NCBI RefSeq assembly: GCF_018271975.1
Contig: NZ_JAGUCN010000016.1
Span: 62,001 to 126,000 of the forward strand
Direction: 5' to 3'
Source of the DNA: Carboxylicivirga mesophila
Lineage (GTDB): Bacteria > Bacteroidota > Bacteroidia > Bacteroidales > Marinilabiliaceae
DNA: 64,000 bases
The stretch's first letter is position 1. The number at the start of each line of letters is the position of its first letter. Position numbers and translations under genes: made by a program. This document shows positions 42,411 through 51,809 of this stretch, piece after piece. Under the pieces are notes generated by a model. It was given only the letters and a program-made list of their open reading frames with translations. It made no database searches and was not told where the DNA came from.

Positions 42411-43433
42411 TTAACCAAAACAAACCCCCATGCTCTTGCCTTGATCAATGAGGTAGTGATCGGGATTCACCAGTCTCAGCTTGCCGCCCACTTCTTCCAG
42501 CGGCACAGATGTGATGACATCGTTCTTTAAAGAAACCATGGTGCCATATTGACCATGGTGGATTAACTCAGCGGCATGCGCACCATACCGAGTGGCCAAA
42601 ATGCGGTCTTGCGGACTAGGGGTGCCTCCGCGCTGGATGTATCCTAAAATGGTTTCACGGGTTTCCAGGCCGGTCATTTTCTGTATTTTTTTACCAATAT
42701 AGCTGGCAGCCGATTTCTTTTTAGGCTTGTCAATGCCTTCGGCAACGGCTACAATGGAATAGGGTTTTCCAACGTTACTTCGCTCCATAAGGCAATTGCA
42801 CACATTATCCAGATCAAACTCAAGTTCCGGTAAAAGAATCACATCACCACCCGCTGCAATGCCCGAATGGAGAGCAATCCATCCAGCATTATGTCCCATA
42901 AGCTCTATCACCATTACACGCTTGTGTGAGTTGGCAGTGGTGTGCAGGCGGTCGATGGCTTCTGTAGCGATATTAACTGCCGAGTCAAAGCCAAATGTTA
43001 CATCCGTACCGTACACATCGTTGTCGATGGTTTTGGGTATACCAACGATATTAAGCCCCTCCTGGGCAAGTAAATTAGCCGTTTTTTGGGTGCCATTGCC
43101 TCCGATGCATACCAACGCGTCAAGTCCAAGTTTATCGTAGTTTTCTTTAATTATTTGAGGTTTGTTTTCCGATTCGCCTTCCTCAACCTTGAAGGGTTTA
43201 AAGCGCGATGTGCCCAAGATGGTTCCGCCAACAGTAATTATTCCCGATAGGGCTTTTTCTTCCATTGGAGTTGCTTCCATGTTCATGAGGCCACTAAATC
43301 CATTGGCAATTCCGACTACTTCCATGCCATATTTAACAATGGCGGTTTTGCCAACACCTCTAATGGCAGCATTAATACCAGGGCAGTCGCCACCAGCAGT
43401 TAATATGCCAATCCTTTTTTTACCTGTTCCCAT
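42411..43433 (-). CDS. 6-phosphofructokinase
   Basis: A 340-residue PfkA-type enzyme that phosphorylates fructose 6-phosphate. Motifs: GILTAGGDCPGINAAIRG, GTSRFKP, the substrate-site GIPKTIDNDVYGTDVTFGFD with the catalytic Asp in TIDND, and ERSNVG/EGID in the allosteric region. The nucleotide-site segment reads CIGGNGTQKTA where the Escherichia coli ATP enzyme has GGDGS, so Asn113 replaces the usual Asp. This substitution is known in some ATP or mixed-substrate clades. PPi-dependent enzymes have GGDD here, so ATP is still the likelier donor. Monocistronic; its own terminator follows. Confidence 0.92.
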   Translation of the reverse strand: MGTGKKRIGILTAGGDCPGINAAIRGVGKTAIVKYGMEVVGIANGFSGLMNMEATPMEEKALSGIITVGGTILGTSRFKPFKVEEGESENKPQIIKENYDKLGLDALVCIGGNGTQKTANLLAQEGLNIVGIPKTIDNDVYGTDVTFGFDSAVNIATEAIDRLHTTANSHKRVMVIELMGHNAGWIALHSGIAAGGDVILLPELEFDLDNVCNCLMERSNVGKPYSIVAVAEGIDKPKKKSAASYIGKKIQKMTGLETRETILGYIQRGGTPSPQDRILATRYGAHAAELIHHGQYGTMVSLKNDVITSVPLEEVGGKLRLVNPDHYLIDQGKSMGVCFG

Positions 43434-43556
43434 AGTTTAAATGATGTTTTCTGCCGTCTTTAAAGACCAGCCAGTTAGTATCCAAATATTTGCTTGCAAG
43501 CTCTTAAATTACAGTTTTTATATAGAATATCCATTTGTTAATGACAGGTGTCTGCC

Positions 43557-44375
43557 TTATTCGTGAAATACCAATAATGGAACATCGGTGTGAAACAGTA
43601 TTTTACGTGTGATACTTGGGTGTAATAATTTTGATATCATATTTCTTTTGTGCCTCGTCATAGCTATTAAATCGATGGCATTTGAGTTGATAAACTCATC
43701 CAGTTCTTTGATAAAATCTTCACCAGTAATAAAGCTAAAATTGATTTGGTAATTTCGATAGGTTTGGTAGCAGTATAAGCGCATCTCTTCAAGTCGTTTC
43801 TTATCCCATTTGTCGGGAGCTGATGCCTTAAAGTGTACGGCGAATATTTGTGTTTGAAATGGTGTAATTAATCTGATGAGTTTATGTAACGAGCGGTAAT
43901 CGCTGTCGCCAAAGTCACTAACAAATAAAATGTTACTCAAGCGGTTGATATCAACCGTTGAGGTAGAAGGAACAGCCAAAACAGGCACTTTAGCATTTTT
44001 AATGACATCGCTGGTAACACTGCCCAGTAGCTCCTTAATGGTATCGCCCTTGCTGCAGGTGCCCATTATTATAGCATCAGGTTCTTCTTTTGTGCTGATG
44101 TTTATAAGTACATCTTCAGGGTATCCGGCCTCCAGCCTTGTTGTAATTGTAATGTTGTTTTTTTGTTCCTCATTAAATTGCGATGATACTTTTGCGCCTA
44201 ATTCCTGAAGGGCCTGTTCGCTTATTTTTGTTGGTGTTTCAGACGAATCATTTAGAGGCGGTTGGCAGCTGACCAGACTGATGACCGAAGGAATTTTTTG
44301 CCCCAGATTAATAGCGTAGTCAACGGCGTTGAGCGAATAGTCTGAGAAATTGACCGGAACAAAAATGCGTACCAT
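43557..44375 (-). CDS. Tandem universal stress protein
   Basis: A 272-residue cytosolic protein with two Usp domains in tandem (about 1-140 and 145-272). Domain 1 opens with VRIFVPVNFSDYSLNAVDYAINLG and has the ATP-site pattern GTCSKGDTIKELLGSVTSDVIKNAK (G-x2-G-x9-G-S/T variant). Domain 2 (NILFVSDFGDSDYRSLHKLI) is more divergent and ends TRKILFHTDVPLLVFHE. Tandem Usp proteins are widespread in Bacteroidota and bind ATP or AMP under starvation or low oxygen. No regulator is adjacent. Confidence 0.9.
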   Translation of the reverse strand: MVRIFVPVNFSDYSLNAVDYAINLGQKIPSVISLVSCQPPLNDSSETPTKISEQALQELGAKVSSQFNEEQKNNITITTRLEAGYPEDVLINISTKEEPDAIIMGTCSKGDTIKELLGSVTSDVIKNAKVPVLAVPSTSTVDINRLSNILFVSDFGDSDYRSLHKLIRLITPFQTQIFAVHFKASAPDKWDKKRLEEMRLYCYQTYRNYQINFSFITGEDFIKELDEFINSNAIDLIAMTRHKRNMISKLLHPSITRKILFHTDVPLLVFHE

Positions 44376-44433
44376 TGTAACGAGTTTTTAAATGTGCATA
44401 TCACAAGTTACGAATGAAAGGCTATAAAAACAA

Positions 44434-44457
44434 AAAGCCGGTATTGCAACCGGCTTT
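44434..44457 (-). terminator. Intrinsic terminator after queA
   Basis: AAAGCCGGT (44434-44442) pairs with ACCGGCTTT (44449-44457), with a six-base loop; on the minus strand the stem runs into T5. It marks the end of the ftsX-to-queA block. Confidence 0.9.
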
Positions 44458-44477
44458 ATTAGTAATATATGAGTTAA

Positions 44478-45527
44478 TTAGATGATTAACATGGCATCAC
44501 CATAGGTTCCGAAGCGGTACTTCTCTTTCACAGCAATGTTGTAGGCATCCATTACAAAATCATAACCACCAAATGCTGCCACCATCATTAGTAAAGTGGA
44601 GAGAGGCAGGTGAAGATTGGTTATCATGGCATTGGCCACCTGAAATTCGTAAGGCGGGAAGATAAATTTATTGGTCCAGCCCTCAAATGGCTTCACATGT
44701 CCATAAGTTGATACAGAGCTTTCCAGTGTGCGCATAACCGTTGTTCCAACGGCGCAAACACGCTTTTTACGGTCTTTACCCTGGTTGATTATTTCTGTAG
44801 CTTTTTCGGTAATGAAAATTTGCTCTGAGTCCATTTTGTGCTTGGTCAGATCCTCAACATCCACCTGGCGGAAGTTACCTAAGCCAACATGTAATGTAAT
44901 TTCAGAGAAGTCGATGCCTTTGATTTCAAGTCGCTTCATCAGCTCGCGGCTAAAGTGCATACCTGCTGTTGGTGCAGCTACAGCTCCTTCGTGCTTGGCA
45001 TAAATGGTCTGATAGCGCTCTTTGTCCTCAGGAACTACTTCGCGATTAATAATCTTTGGCAGTGGTGTTTCACCCATACCATAGAGTGTTTCTTTGAATT
45101 CTTCGTATGAACCGTCGTATAGGAAACGCAGGGTACGACCGCGAGATGTAGTATTATCAATTACTTCGGCTACCAGATTATCATCATCGCCAAAATACAG
45201 TTTGTTACCAATTCGAATTTTACGGGCCGGATCTACCAGTACATCCCATAAGCGTTGCTCACGGTTAAGTTCGCGTAACAGGAATACCTCGATTTCAGCG
45301 CCGGTTTTTTCTTTGTTACCATATAATCTGGCCGGAAACACTTTGGTGTTATTAAAAACCATTACGTCCTGATCGTCGAAATAGTCAATAACATCTTTAA
45401 AAATGCGATGCTCAACCTCTTTGGTTTGGGTGTTAAGCACCATTAAACGTGATTCATCACGGTTTTCTGCAGGATGCAGTGCAATTAGCTCTTCCGGTAG
45501 TTTATACTTAAACTTTGATAACTTCAT
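44478..45527 (-). CDS. queA: S-adenosylmethionine:tRNA ribosyltransferase-isomerase
   Basis: A 349-residue enzyme that adds the epoxycyclopentane ring to form epoxyqueuosine at the tRNA wobble position. Motifs: [61 protein letters not shown] and the C-terminal [18 protein letters not shown] and [20 protein letters not shown]. Length is standard. It is the last gene of the conserved Bacteroidota block with truB and uppP. No other que gene is here. A terminator lies 20 bp downstream. Confidence 0.96.
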   Translation of the reverse strand: MKLSKFKYKLPEELIALHPAENRDESRLMVLNTQTKEVEHRIFKDVIDYFDDQDVMVFNNTKVFPARLYGNKEKTGAEIEVFLLRELNREQRLWDVLVDPARKIRIGNKLYFGDDDNLVAEVIDNTTSRGRTLRFLYDGSYEEFKETLYGMGETPLPKIINREVVPEDKERYQTIYAKHEGAVAAPTAGMHFSRELMKRLEIKGIDFSEITLHVGLGNFRQVDVEDLTKHKMDSEQIFITEKATEIINQGKDRKKRVCAVGTTVMRTLESSVSTYGHVKPFEGWTNKFIFPPYEFQVANAMITNLHLPLSTLLMMVAAFGGYDFVMDAYNIAVKEKYRFGTYGDAMLII

Positions 45528-45682
45528 ATATGTTCGTTTTACTAATTTGCTGTACGCTAATAAATAAACACAAAGAAAATCACCTCACGCTTACGCAAGA
45601 TGATAATTAATTATTGTTTGTTCTTTGTAATGCAATAGTAGAAAATTAATGCCAATCAGGCCTACCTTATACGAGGCATTTT

Positions 45683-46396
45683 TCATTTTGTTGCAAAAGT
45701 AGCAAGATTTTTTTCAAAATCCTCAATTGTGATAGAATCAACAAGTTGATAAGGGCCAATACGCGTTCGGATGAGGCCGGTCAGGTGAGCGCCGGAATTT
45801 AAATCAAAACCAATATCTCTGGCTAAGGAGCGTATGTAGGTGCCCTTGCTGCACGAGACGTCCAGCTTTAAATCCGGATTACTCCAGCTCAGTATGTTTA
45901 GTTCACTAATATTAATTTTTCGGGCTTTCAGCTCTATTTCTTTACCTTTACGGGCCAGCTCATAGGCTTTTTGTCCGTTTACCTTCAACGCCGAGAACAT
46001 GGGCGGGATTTGCTCAATCTCACCAGTAAACCTGGCGATGGTTTCATGCACCATCTCATCTGTAATATGCTCGTAAGGATAATGCTTGTCGGGCTCCATC
46101 TCCAAATCGAAAGAAGGGGTTGTTGCTCCAAGGCGCACGTCGGCAGTGTATTGCTTATCCATGCCGAGAAACTGGTCAATTTGTTTAGTGGCTTTACCGG
46201 TACAAACAATCACTAATCCTGTTGCCAGGGGATCAAGCGTGCCGGCATGGCCTACTTTTATTTTCTTGATGCCCAGGTAACGCTTTAATGAGAGTCTGAT
46301 TTTATTAACAATGTCAAATGATGTCCATTCTAAAGGTTTATTGATTAATAAAACCTGTCCTTCACGAAATCGCTCTTCACTATATTCGATATGCAT
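45683..46396 (-). CDS. truB: tRNA pseudouridine(55) synthase
   Basis: A 237-residue enzyme making pseudouridine 55 in the T-loop. The catalytic Asp lies in KVGHAGTLDPLATGLVIVCT; other motifs are INKPLEWTSFDIVNKIR, SALKVNGQKAYELARKG and SCSKGTYIRSLARDIG. The PUA-type C-terminal extension of proteobacterial TruB is reduced, as usual in Bacteroidota. It follows uppP after 21 bp and precedes queA by 155 bp on the same strand; all belong to one conserved gene order. Confidence 0.96.
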   Translation of the reverse strand: MHIEYSEERFREGQVLLINKPLEWTSFDIVNKIRLSLKRYLGIKKIKVGHAGTLDPLATGLVIVCTGKATKQIDQFLGMDKQYTADVRLGATTPSFDLEMEPDKHYPYEHITDEMVHETIARFTGEIEQIPPMFSALKVNGQKAYELARKGKEIELKARKINISELNILSWSNPDLKLDVSCSKGTYIRSLARDIGFDLNSGAHLTGLIRTRIGPYQLVDSITIEDFEKNLATFATK

Positions 46397-46417
46397 TGTA
46401 ATCAGCTAAAAATATTA

Positions 46418-47212
46418 TTAAAAGAATAATTGGTGCACAATGGCAATTAGGCCAACTATGGCACAGTAGATAGAGAAGTAACTAAGTTTGCTGTTTCTCA
46501 CCAACTTAATCATCCATGTGCAAGCTAACAGTCCAGTTATAAATGCCGCTATAAAACCAACTATGACGGGGATAACTGATACATCGGACGTGGTAAAGTC
46601 ACTTGAAAGCAAATCTTTAGCCATTTTGCCCAAAATTAATGGCACCACCATCAAGAATGAAAAGCGGGTAGCCCTGGTACGGTCAATACCCAGAATAACC
46701 GAAGTGGAGATGGTGGCTCCTGAGCGTGATATACCTGGCAGAATAGCAATGGCTTGAGCAATACCGATAATGATAGCGTGCATATAAGAAACGCCCTTTT
46801 CGGTTGTTTTGGCTTTATCGGCCAAAAATAAAAGGGCAGAGGTAACCAATAACATCATACCCACTAAAAGGATCTGGCTTTCAAAAAGGGCTTCAATTTG
46901 ATCGTTAAAAGCAACTCCAACAAAAGCTGCCGGAATCATTGATACAATAATCTTGAGTGAGAAAATCGTTTGTTCATTCCACTTAAACTGGAACAATCCC
47001 TTCAAAATCTCTGCAATTTCTTTTCGAAAAACAACAATGGTACTGATGGCAGTGGCGCCATGCAGCATAACTGTCATAAACATACTCTCTTTGGCTACGG
47101 CATTGGCTCCAAATATGGCCTTGGCTATTTCGAGGTGGCCGCTGCTGCTTACCGGCAAAAACTCAGTAAGCCCTTGGATGATTCCAAGGATTAAAGCTTC
47201 AAAAATTCCCAT
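46418..47212 (-). CDS. uppP: Undecaprenyl-diphosphate phosphatase
   Basis: A 264-residue membrane enzyme (BacA/UppP) that dephosphorylates undecaprenyl pyrophosphate, recycling the lipid carrier for peptidoglycan and other glycans; it also gives bacitracin tolerance. The two active-site motifs are GIIQGLTEFLPVSSSGHLEI and ILPGISRSGATISTS, each next to a membrane helix, with about seven to eight helices in all. It lies between the DUF3098 gene and truB with short gaps, suggesting co-transcription. Confidence 0.96.
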   Translation of the reverse strand: MGIFEALILGIIQGLTEFLPVSSSGHLEIAKAIFGANAVAKESMFMTVMLHGATAISTIVVFRKEIAEILKGLFQFKWNEQTIFSLKIIVSMIPAAFVGVAFNDQIEALFESQILLVGMMLLVTSALLFLADKAKTTEKGVSYMHAIIIGIAQAIAILPGISRSGATISTSVILGIDRTRATRFSFLMVVPLILGKMAKDLLSSDFTTSDVSVIPVIVGFIAAFITGLLACTWMIKLVRNSKLSYFSIYCAIVGLIAIVHQLFF

Positions 47213-47228
47213 AAATCAATCAGTAATA

Positions 47229-47480
47229 TTAGTTGTCGGTTTTAGGTTTTTTCATGATGGCATAGATCTCAAACAGAAAACCAAATAGCACAACAATTGG
47301 TGCCAGTGTGATGCGTCTGAAGCTGAAGATTTCTTCATTAAAAACGGTTGGATCTTCACTTCTGCCTCCAATCATTAATACAAAACCTAAAATGATAATG
47401 CCAAAACCAATGGCCAGTAGTATGTAATTTTCTTTTGCCAAGGCAAATTGAAATTTCTTATCCTGTTCTTTTTGTGACAT
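47229..47480 (-). CDS. DUF3098 small membrane protein
   Basis: An 83-residue protein with two transmembrane segments (YILLAIGFGIIILGFVLMIG and RRITLAPIVVLFGFLFEIYAIM) joined by a short loop containing GRSEDPTVFNEEIFSFRRIT. This loop and the gene's place between ftsX and uppP identify the DUF3098 family, found almost only in Bacteroidota. Function unknown; position suggests a link to FtsX or to envelope assembly. Confidence 0.9.
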   Translation of the reverse strand: MSQKEQDKKFQFALAKENYILLAIGFGIIILGFVLMIGGRSEDPTVFNEEIFSFRRITLAPIVVLFGFLFEIYAIMKKPKTDN

Positions 47481-47521
47481 GCTAATGTGTTTAATATAAA
47501 ATGTCTTTGACCTCTGGAATG

Positions 47522-48400
47522 CTAAAAATACAAATCATCGGTACGTAAATTTAAATACTTGTTAACGGCAAAAAATGTTGAAATAAGTGTTATGAAAATG
47601 CCCAATGCAATAACTATTCCAAATAGAACGAGGATAAGATCCATGTTATTGAAGCCAATGACACCGGCCAATTCCTGACTGCTAAAATAGATGAGTATGG
47701 CTAATAGAGATATGGCCAGTACAGCACCAACAAACCCGTGCAATACACTTCCCCAGAGGATAGGTCGCCTGATAAAACTCTTAGTAGCGCCAACCAGTTG
47801 CATCGTCCTTATAATAAAACGTTTGGAATAGACTGATAGTCGGATGGTGTTGTTGATAAGAGCAACGGCTATTAATAAAAGCATCAGGGCAAAACCTGAA
47901 AGAATCAGTGCAATGCGTCGCACATTCTGATGTACCAGGTGGATAAGGTTTTTCTGGTAGATGACTTCCTTCACTTGCGGAAACTCCATAATTACCTCTT
48001 CCACTTTCACCAGGCTGTCGGGGTTGGCATATTCGGCAAAAAGCTTAACGTCAATAGAGGATAGAAGTGGGTTGTAACCTAAAAACTCCACAAAATCCTC
48101 ACCCAGCTCGTTTTTTAACTCATCAGCTGCACGATCTTTATCAATGTATTGTGTTTGTTTGATAAAAGGGGAGGTGCTAAGTAATTTCTCCAGACGTTTG
48201 ACTTCAGCCTCACGGGCATTGTCTTTAATGAGTACTGTAAAGCCAATGTTTTCTTTTACGTATGTAGACAGGCGCTGGGCGTTGAGCAGCAACAAACCAA
48301 TGATGCCCAGCAGAAATAGAACCAAGGCTATACTAATGGTTGTTGTGATATACGAACTTCGCAGCTTACGTCCGCTTGTTATGTGATTTGTATTTGCCAT
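47522..48400 (-). CDS. ftsX: Cell-division ABC-transporter-like protein FtsX
   Basis: A 292-residue membrane protein with the FtsX layout: first helix (ISIALVLFLLGIIGLLLL), a periplasmic domain of about 100 residues (ENIGFTVLIKDNAREAEVKR, FPQVKEVIYQ), then three helices and the C-terminal end NKYLNLRTDDLYF. FtsX, with FtsE, controls peptidoglycan hydrolases at the division site. ftsE is not adjacent, as is normal in Bacteroidota. It starts the block ftsX, DUF3098, uppP, truB, queA. Confidence 0.94.
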   Translation of the reverse strand: MANTNHITSGRKLRSSYITTTISIALVLFLLGIIGLLLLNAQRLSTYVKENIGFTVLIKDNAREAEVKRLEKLLSTSPFIKQTQYIDKDRAADELKNELGEDFVEFLGYNPLLSSIDVKLFAEYANPDSLVKVEEVIMEFPQVKEVIYQKNLIHLVHQNVRRIALILSGFALMLLLIAVALINNTIRLSVYSKRFIIRTMQLVGATKSFIRRPILWGSVLHGFVGAVLAISLLAILIYFSSQELAGVIGFNNMDLILVLFGIVIALGIFITLISTFFAVNKYLNLRTDDLYF

Positions 48401-48506
48401 TTGCTTGAATTAGTGCAAAAATATAAAATGCCTTTGGATGAGTGAGAAAAGATGGCAATTAATCTTTGAATTAACAAAAATTAATAGGCCAGTCACCTCA
48501 AAGAGC

Positions 48507-49415
48507 TTATAGTTTAAGTAGTGAGATGTATGCCATCCGTTTGTAAAAATTAATCAGCTGGCGGATGAGCGAGTTGGCCCAAAATTTCCTCACGCGTTTG
48601 GCGATTGCTTCATGCTCTTTAGGAAAATGCTCAATGTGAATGACTTTGTTATTGCTGGTATGCCCGTAATAGGAAGAGGAGGTAGAATGTGTTCCTGAGC
48701 CGTCAGTGCCGATGTGTTGCAACATCGATTCTTTCGGATAAACGCATAAACTGTTCTGTAAAGAGGCCGCGTAGGAAAACCTGATAGACCATGAGTCGAT
48801 TTTGCCCACTTTCTGATGCAGAAGCATGGGTGTTAAATCTATGCCACCTTTGTTAAAATGCTTGCGTTGTGGTTTGGATTGGATAAACTCGTTAAAACCT
48901 TCCATCGACCAGTCTACACTTTCCCAGCGATCGCGCCAGGTGCCCCAGCCATAGGAACTGGTTCGGGGAAACAGATACAGATCGTCTGCAAAGTGTGCCG
49001 GGTATTTAATGGGCGGACTATAGGCACTGGTTGAGAATATTTGTTGATGGTCCTCGAAATAGTCCAGCATTTTGTTTTGGTTCTCCAGAAAACTATCGGC
49101 GCAAACCAGATCATCTTCCAAAACGATGACTTTACCATGCTTCTGAATAACCTCCGTTACACCCGAGATGATGGAACTGGCCAGCCCCATGTTAAATTTC
49201 CGCTGAGAGATAGTGACTGATTTAAAACCTTTCACCCCTTGTAGTACCGAACGCACCTCATTTACCAGGCAGGCTTCTTCTTCGTTTCTGGGGCCATCGC
49301 TAAAAACGTATAAGTTAGTCTCTGATGCCAGGCGACAAGCTTTCAGGGCTTCAATGGTTGCAGTGGTGTGTTTGGGACGGTTGAAACAAAAAAGAATGAC
49401 GGGAGCAAGTTCCAT
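48507..49415 (-). CDS. GT2-like glycosyltransferase
   Basis: A 302-residue transferase. The N-terminus APVILFCFNRPKHTTATIEAL and YVFSDGPRNEEEACLVNEVR, then VIVLEDDLVCADSFL (DxD-type metal site as EDD), mark the GT-A family seen in Bacteroidota O-antigen or exopolysaccharide loci. The segment SSYGWGTWRDRWESVDW is characteristic. The sugar is unknown. It is divergent from the flippase gene at 49530 and probably belongs to the same surface-glycan locus. Confidence 0.85.
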   Translation of the reverse strand: MELAPVILFCFNRPKHTTATIEALKACRLASETNLYVFSDGPRNEEEACLVNEVRSVLQGVKGFKSVTISQRKFNMGLASSIISGVTEVIQKHGKVIVLEDDLVCADSFLENQNKMLDYFEDHQQIFSTSAYSPPIKYPAHFADDLYLFPRTSSYGWGTWRDRWESVDWSMEGFNEFIQSKPQRKHFNKGGIDLTPMLLHQKVGKIDSWSIRFSYAASLQNSLCVYPKESMLQHIGTDGSGTHSTSSSYYGHTSNNKVIHIEHFPKEHEAIAKRVRKFWANSLIRQLINFYKRMAYISLLKL

Positions 49416-49529
49416 TGCTGTTTTGGTTTGATGATAGATTTGATTGACCTGATTCCAAAAATATGCAAAATCAATTAACCATTAAGAGAAATTACGTTTC
49501 TTTGTTATGAAATCATAGTAAATCAGGCT

Positions 49530-51008
49530 TTGGGCATAGTCATTAAACAAACAATTAAAGGATCGTTTTACGCCTATCTGGGGGTAATTATTGGAGGCGT
49601 TAATGTAGCGATTTTACTGCCGCTGTTATTTTCTGAAGCCCAGATTGGATTGGTTAACATCCTGGTTTCCGTCTCCGCCATTTTAGCACAAATCAGCTGT
49701 TTGGGCGGTAACGGCATCATTAGCTATTTCTTTCCGCGTTTTCACGATAAAGCCAGCGTGCAAAAGGATTTCTTTTCGTTTGTGTGGATTTATTCCATGC
49801 TTGGTTTTGCAGTGTTCTATAGCTTATTTTTGTTGTTTGGTGATCATTTGTTAGCTGGTAAATCGGCCGATGCTCAGACATTGAGGGAATACAGCGTGAT
49901 GCTGTTTCCGCTTACCTTTTTCACCCTCGCGTTTTTGCTGGTGGATACGTTTGCATCTTCAACGCTTAATGCTACCATCGGCTCATTCTACAAAGAATTG
50001 GTGATGCGTCTGGTCAATACGGCTTTGATTGTACTATTTTATTTTGAGCTGATTGATTTCCGACTTTTTATGTGGTTGTATGTTGCCAACTTTGCTATAC
50101 CTGTTGTCGCCATAACCGTACATCTTTTCAGAAAGCGTGAAATATCATTATGTTGGCCATCGAAAACCAAGTATCTGCCACACCTAAAAACAATGGCGAG
50201 TATTGGTATTTTCTTTATTTTAAATGGCTTGAGTAATTCATTGGCTATCTACATCGATAAACTTATGATTACATACTACCTGGGCCTAAAAGAAACAGGT
50301 ATTTATTCCATCACCAACTTTATCGGTACCGTGGTGCGAATTCCGCGTTTGGCCATGGGCAAGATTTCGACACCTATTATTGCACAGGCGTTAAACGATG
50401 GCGATTATAAATCTCTTGAGAAGTTTTTCCGGCTATCGGTGCTGTCGCAGGTCATTGTTGGGCTGCTGATATTTATTCCCATCTGGATTAATATTGATAT
50501 TTTTCTGGCATTGTTACCACCATCGTACCTCGAAGGAAAGATGGTTGTCTTTTACATCTCGCTCTCGTTTTTGGTAACGTGCTTTTTGGGCATAGGCATT
50601 CAGGTTATACAGTTATCAAAGCATTATAAGTTAATCACCTATTTTAATCTAATTGCAGGTATCGCAGTGGTTGTACTCAATGCGTTGTTTATACCAATCT
50701 GGGGCATTACGGGTGCAGCTTCGGCAACGCTTGCCTCAAAGGTGCTGTTGGTTATTTTATTCCTTTTTGTGCTTCATAAGCGTTTTCATTTCAGGGTGTT
50801 GTTTGCCGATAGTGCGTTGGTAGTACTTATTTCATCACTGGTTATTGCTGGAGCTCTTTACCTGCCAGTTGGCCAATTTGTTGAACAGAAGTTTGTTAAT
50901 GGCGGCATTAATATTATCATCCGAACAGTAATTACGCTGGCTGTGTGGGGCTTGGCTTTAAAAGTTACGGGATTATTTAAAAGGGTTAAGTTCAAGGAAA
51001 TTGTTTAA
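49530..51008 (+). CDS. Polysaccharide flippase (Wzx-like)
   Basis: A 492-residue membrane protein with about 14 hydrophobic helices in the MATE/MOP-superfamily pattern. The N-terminus GSFYAYLGVIIGGVNVAILLP, the segment FILNGLSNSLAIYIDKLMI and TYYLGLKETGIYSITNFIGT are typical of RfbX/Wzx-like flippases. It would move lipid-linked sugar repeats across the inner membrane. The start is a TTG at 49530, with no usable ATG nearby. It opens a four-gene plus-strand cluster with two methyltransferases and a GT4 transferase. Confidence 0.88.
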   Translation: MGIVIKQTIKGSFYAYLGVIIGGVNVAILLPLLFSEAQIGLVNILVSVSAILAQISCLGGNGIISYFFPRFHDKASVQKDFFSFVWIYSMLGFAVFYSLFLLFGDHLLAGKSADAQTLREYSVMLFPLTFFTLAFLLVDTFASSTLNATIGSFYKELVMRLVNTALIVLFYFELIDFRLFMWLYVANFAIPVVAITVHLFRKREISLCWPSKTKYLPHLKTMASIGIFFILNGLSNSLAIYIDKLMITYYLGLKETGIYSITNFIGTVVRIPRLAMGKISTPIIAQALNDGDYKSLEKFFRLSVLSQVIVGLLIFIPIWINIDIFLALLPPSYLEGKMVVFYISLSFLVTCFLGIGIQVIQLSKHYKLITYFNLIAGIAVVVLNALFIPIWGITGAASATLASKVLLVILFLFVLHKRFHFRVLFADSALVVLISSLVIAGALYLPVGQFVEQKFVNGGINIIIRTVITLAVWGLALKVTGLFKRVKFKEIV

Positions 51009-51041
51009 TCCTTATATTGCACCCTTGTAAATCAAAAATTG

Positions 51042-51809
51042 ATGAGTTTAAATTCCAATATACATTTTTCGAAAGACCAATTATGGAACGATTACGATAG
51101 TACCGGTACTATTGCAGATAAGAAGATTCCATGGGTGCTTCGTAACATTCCGCCGGATGTAAAAAGTATATTGGATGTAGGCTGTGGCAATGGCATCATC
51201 ACCAATGTTCTGAATGAAAGTTACCAGGTGAAAGGTGTCGACTTGTCAGAGGCAGCACTGAAGCAGGTGAATTGTCCAACAGTACAGAGTAGTTCAGACA
51301 ATATTCCTTTGGAATCGGAGAGTGCCGATATGGTGTTTTCGAGCCAACTGCTGGAGCACTTGACCAATGAACAATTGACGGGCACTGTTAAGGAATTTAA
51401 GCGTTTGGCTGCAAAATATCTGCTCATCACGGTGCCACATAAGGAGTTTTTAAAAATCTGCGAAGCGAAATGCCCTTCTTGTGGCCACGTATTCAATACT
51501 AACGGGCATTATCAAACTTTTGATATTCATAGATTGAAACAACTGTTTGGTGATGAGTATGAACTGGTCCATCATGATTTGGGAGGTAATCTCCATCGAG
51601 GTTATCATCCGGCGCTGATGCACATCCGCCAGAATTACGGCAACCGATACTTTAATCCACCCAATTATACCATGTGCCCTCACTGCAACAACGACAGCTT
51701 TCCGCTTAAAAAAGGAAACCTGATTTCGAAGGTTTGCAATGGACTCAATAGAGTGATTGCACCAAAATCGCCCTATTGGATTTTAACCTTATTCAGAAAG
51801 AAACTATGA
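51042..51809 (+). CDS. SAM-dependent methyltransferase with two Cys pairs
   Basis: A 255-residue class I methyltransferase. The SAM motif I is SILDVGCGNGIITNVL, followed by QLLEHLTNEQL in motif III. In the C-terminal half are two Cys pairs with zinc-knuckle spacing, CEAKCPSCGHVF and MCPHCNNDSF, which may bind zinc. Such proteins occur in polysaccharide loci and probably methylate a sugar. The ATG at 51042 directly follows a TTG; the ATG is preferred. The next gene overlaps its stop codon in an ATGA. Confidence 0.83.
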   Translation: MSLNSNIHFSKDQLWNDYDSTGTIADKKIPWVLRNIPPDVKSILDVGCGNGIITNVLNESYQVKGVDLSEAALKQVNCPTVQSSSDNIPLESESADMVFSSQLLEHLTNEQLTGTVKEFKRLAAKYLLITVPHKEFLKICEAKCPSCGHVFNTNGHYQTFDIHRLKQLFGDEYELVHHDLGGNLHRGYHPALMHIRQNYGNRYFNPPNYTMCPHCNNDSFPLKKGNLISKVCNGLNRVIAPKSPYWILTLFRKKL

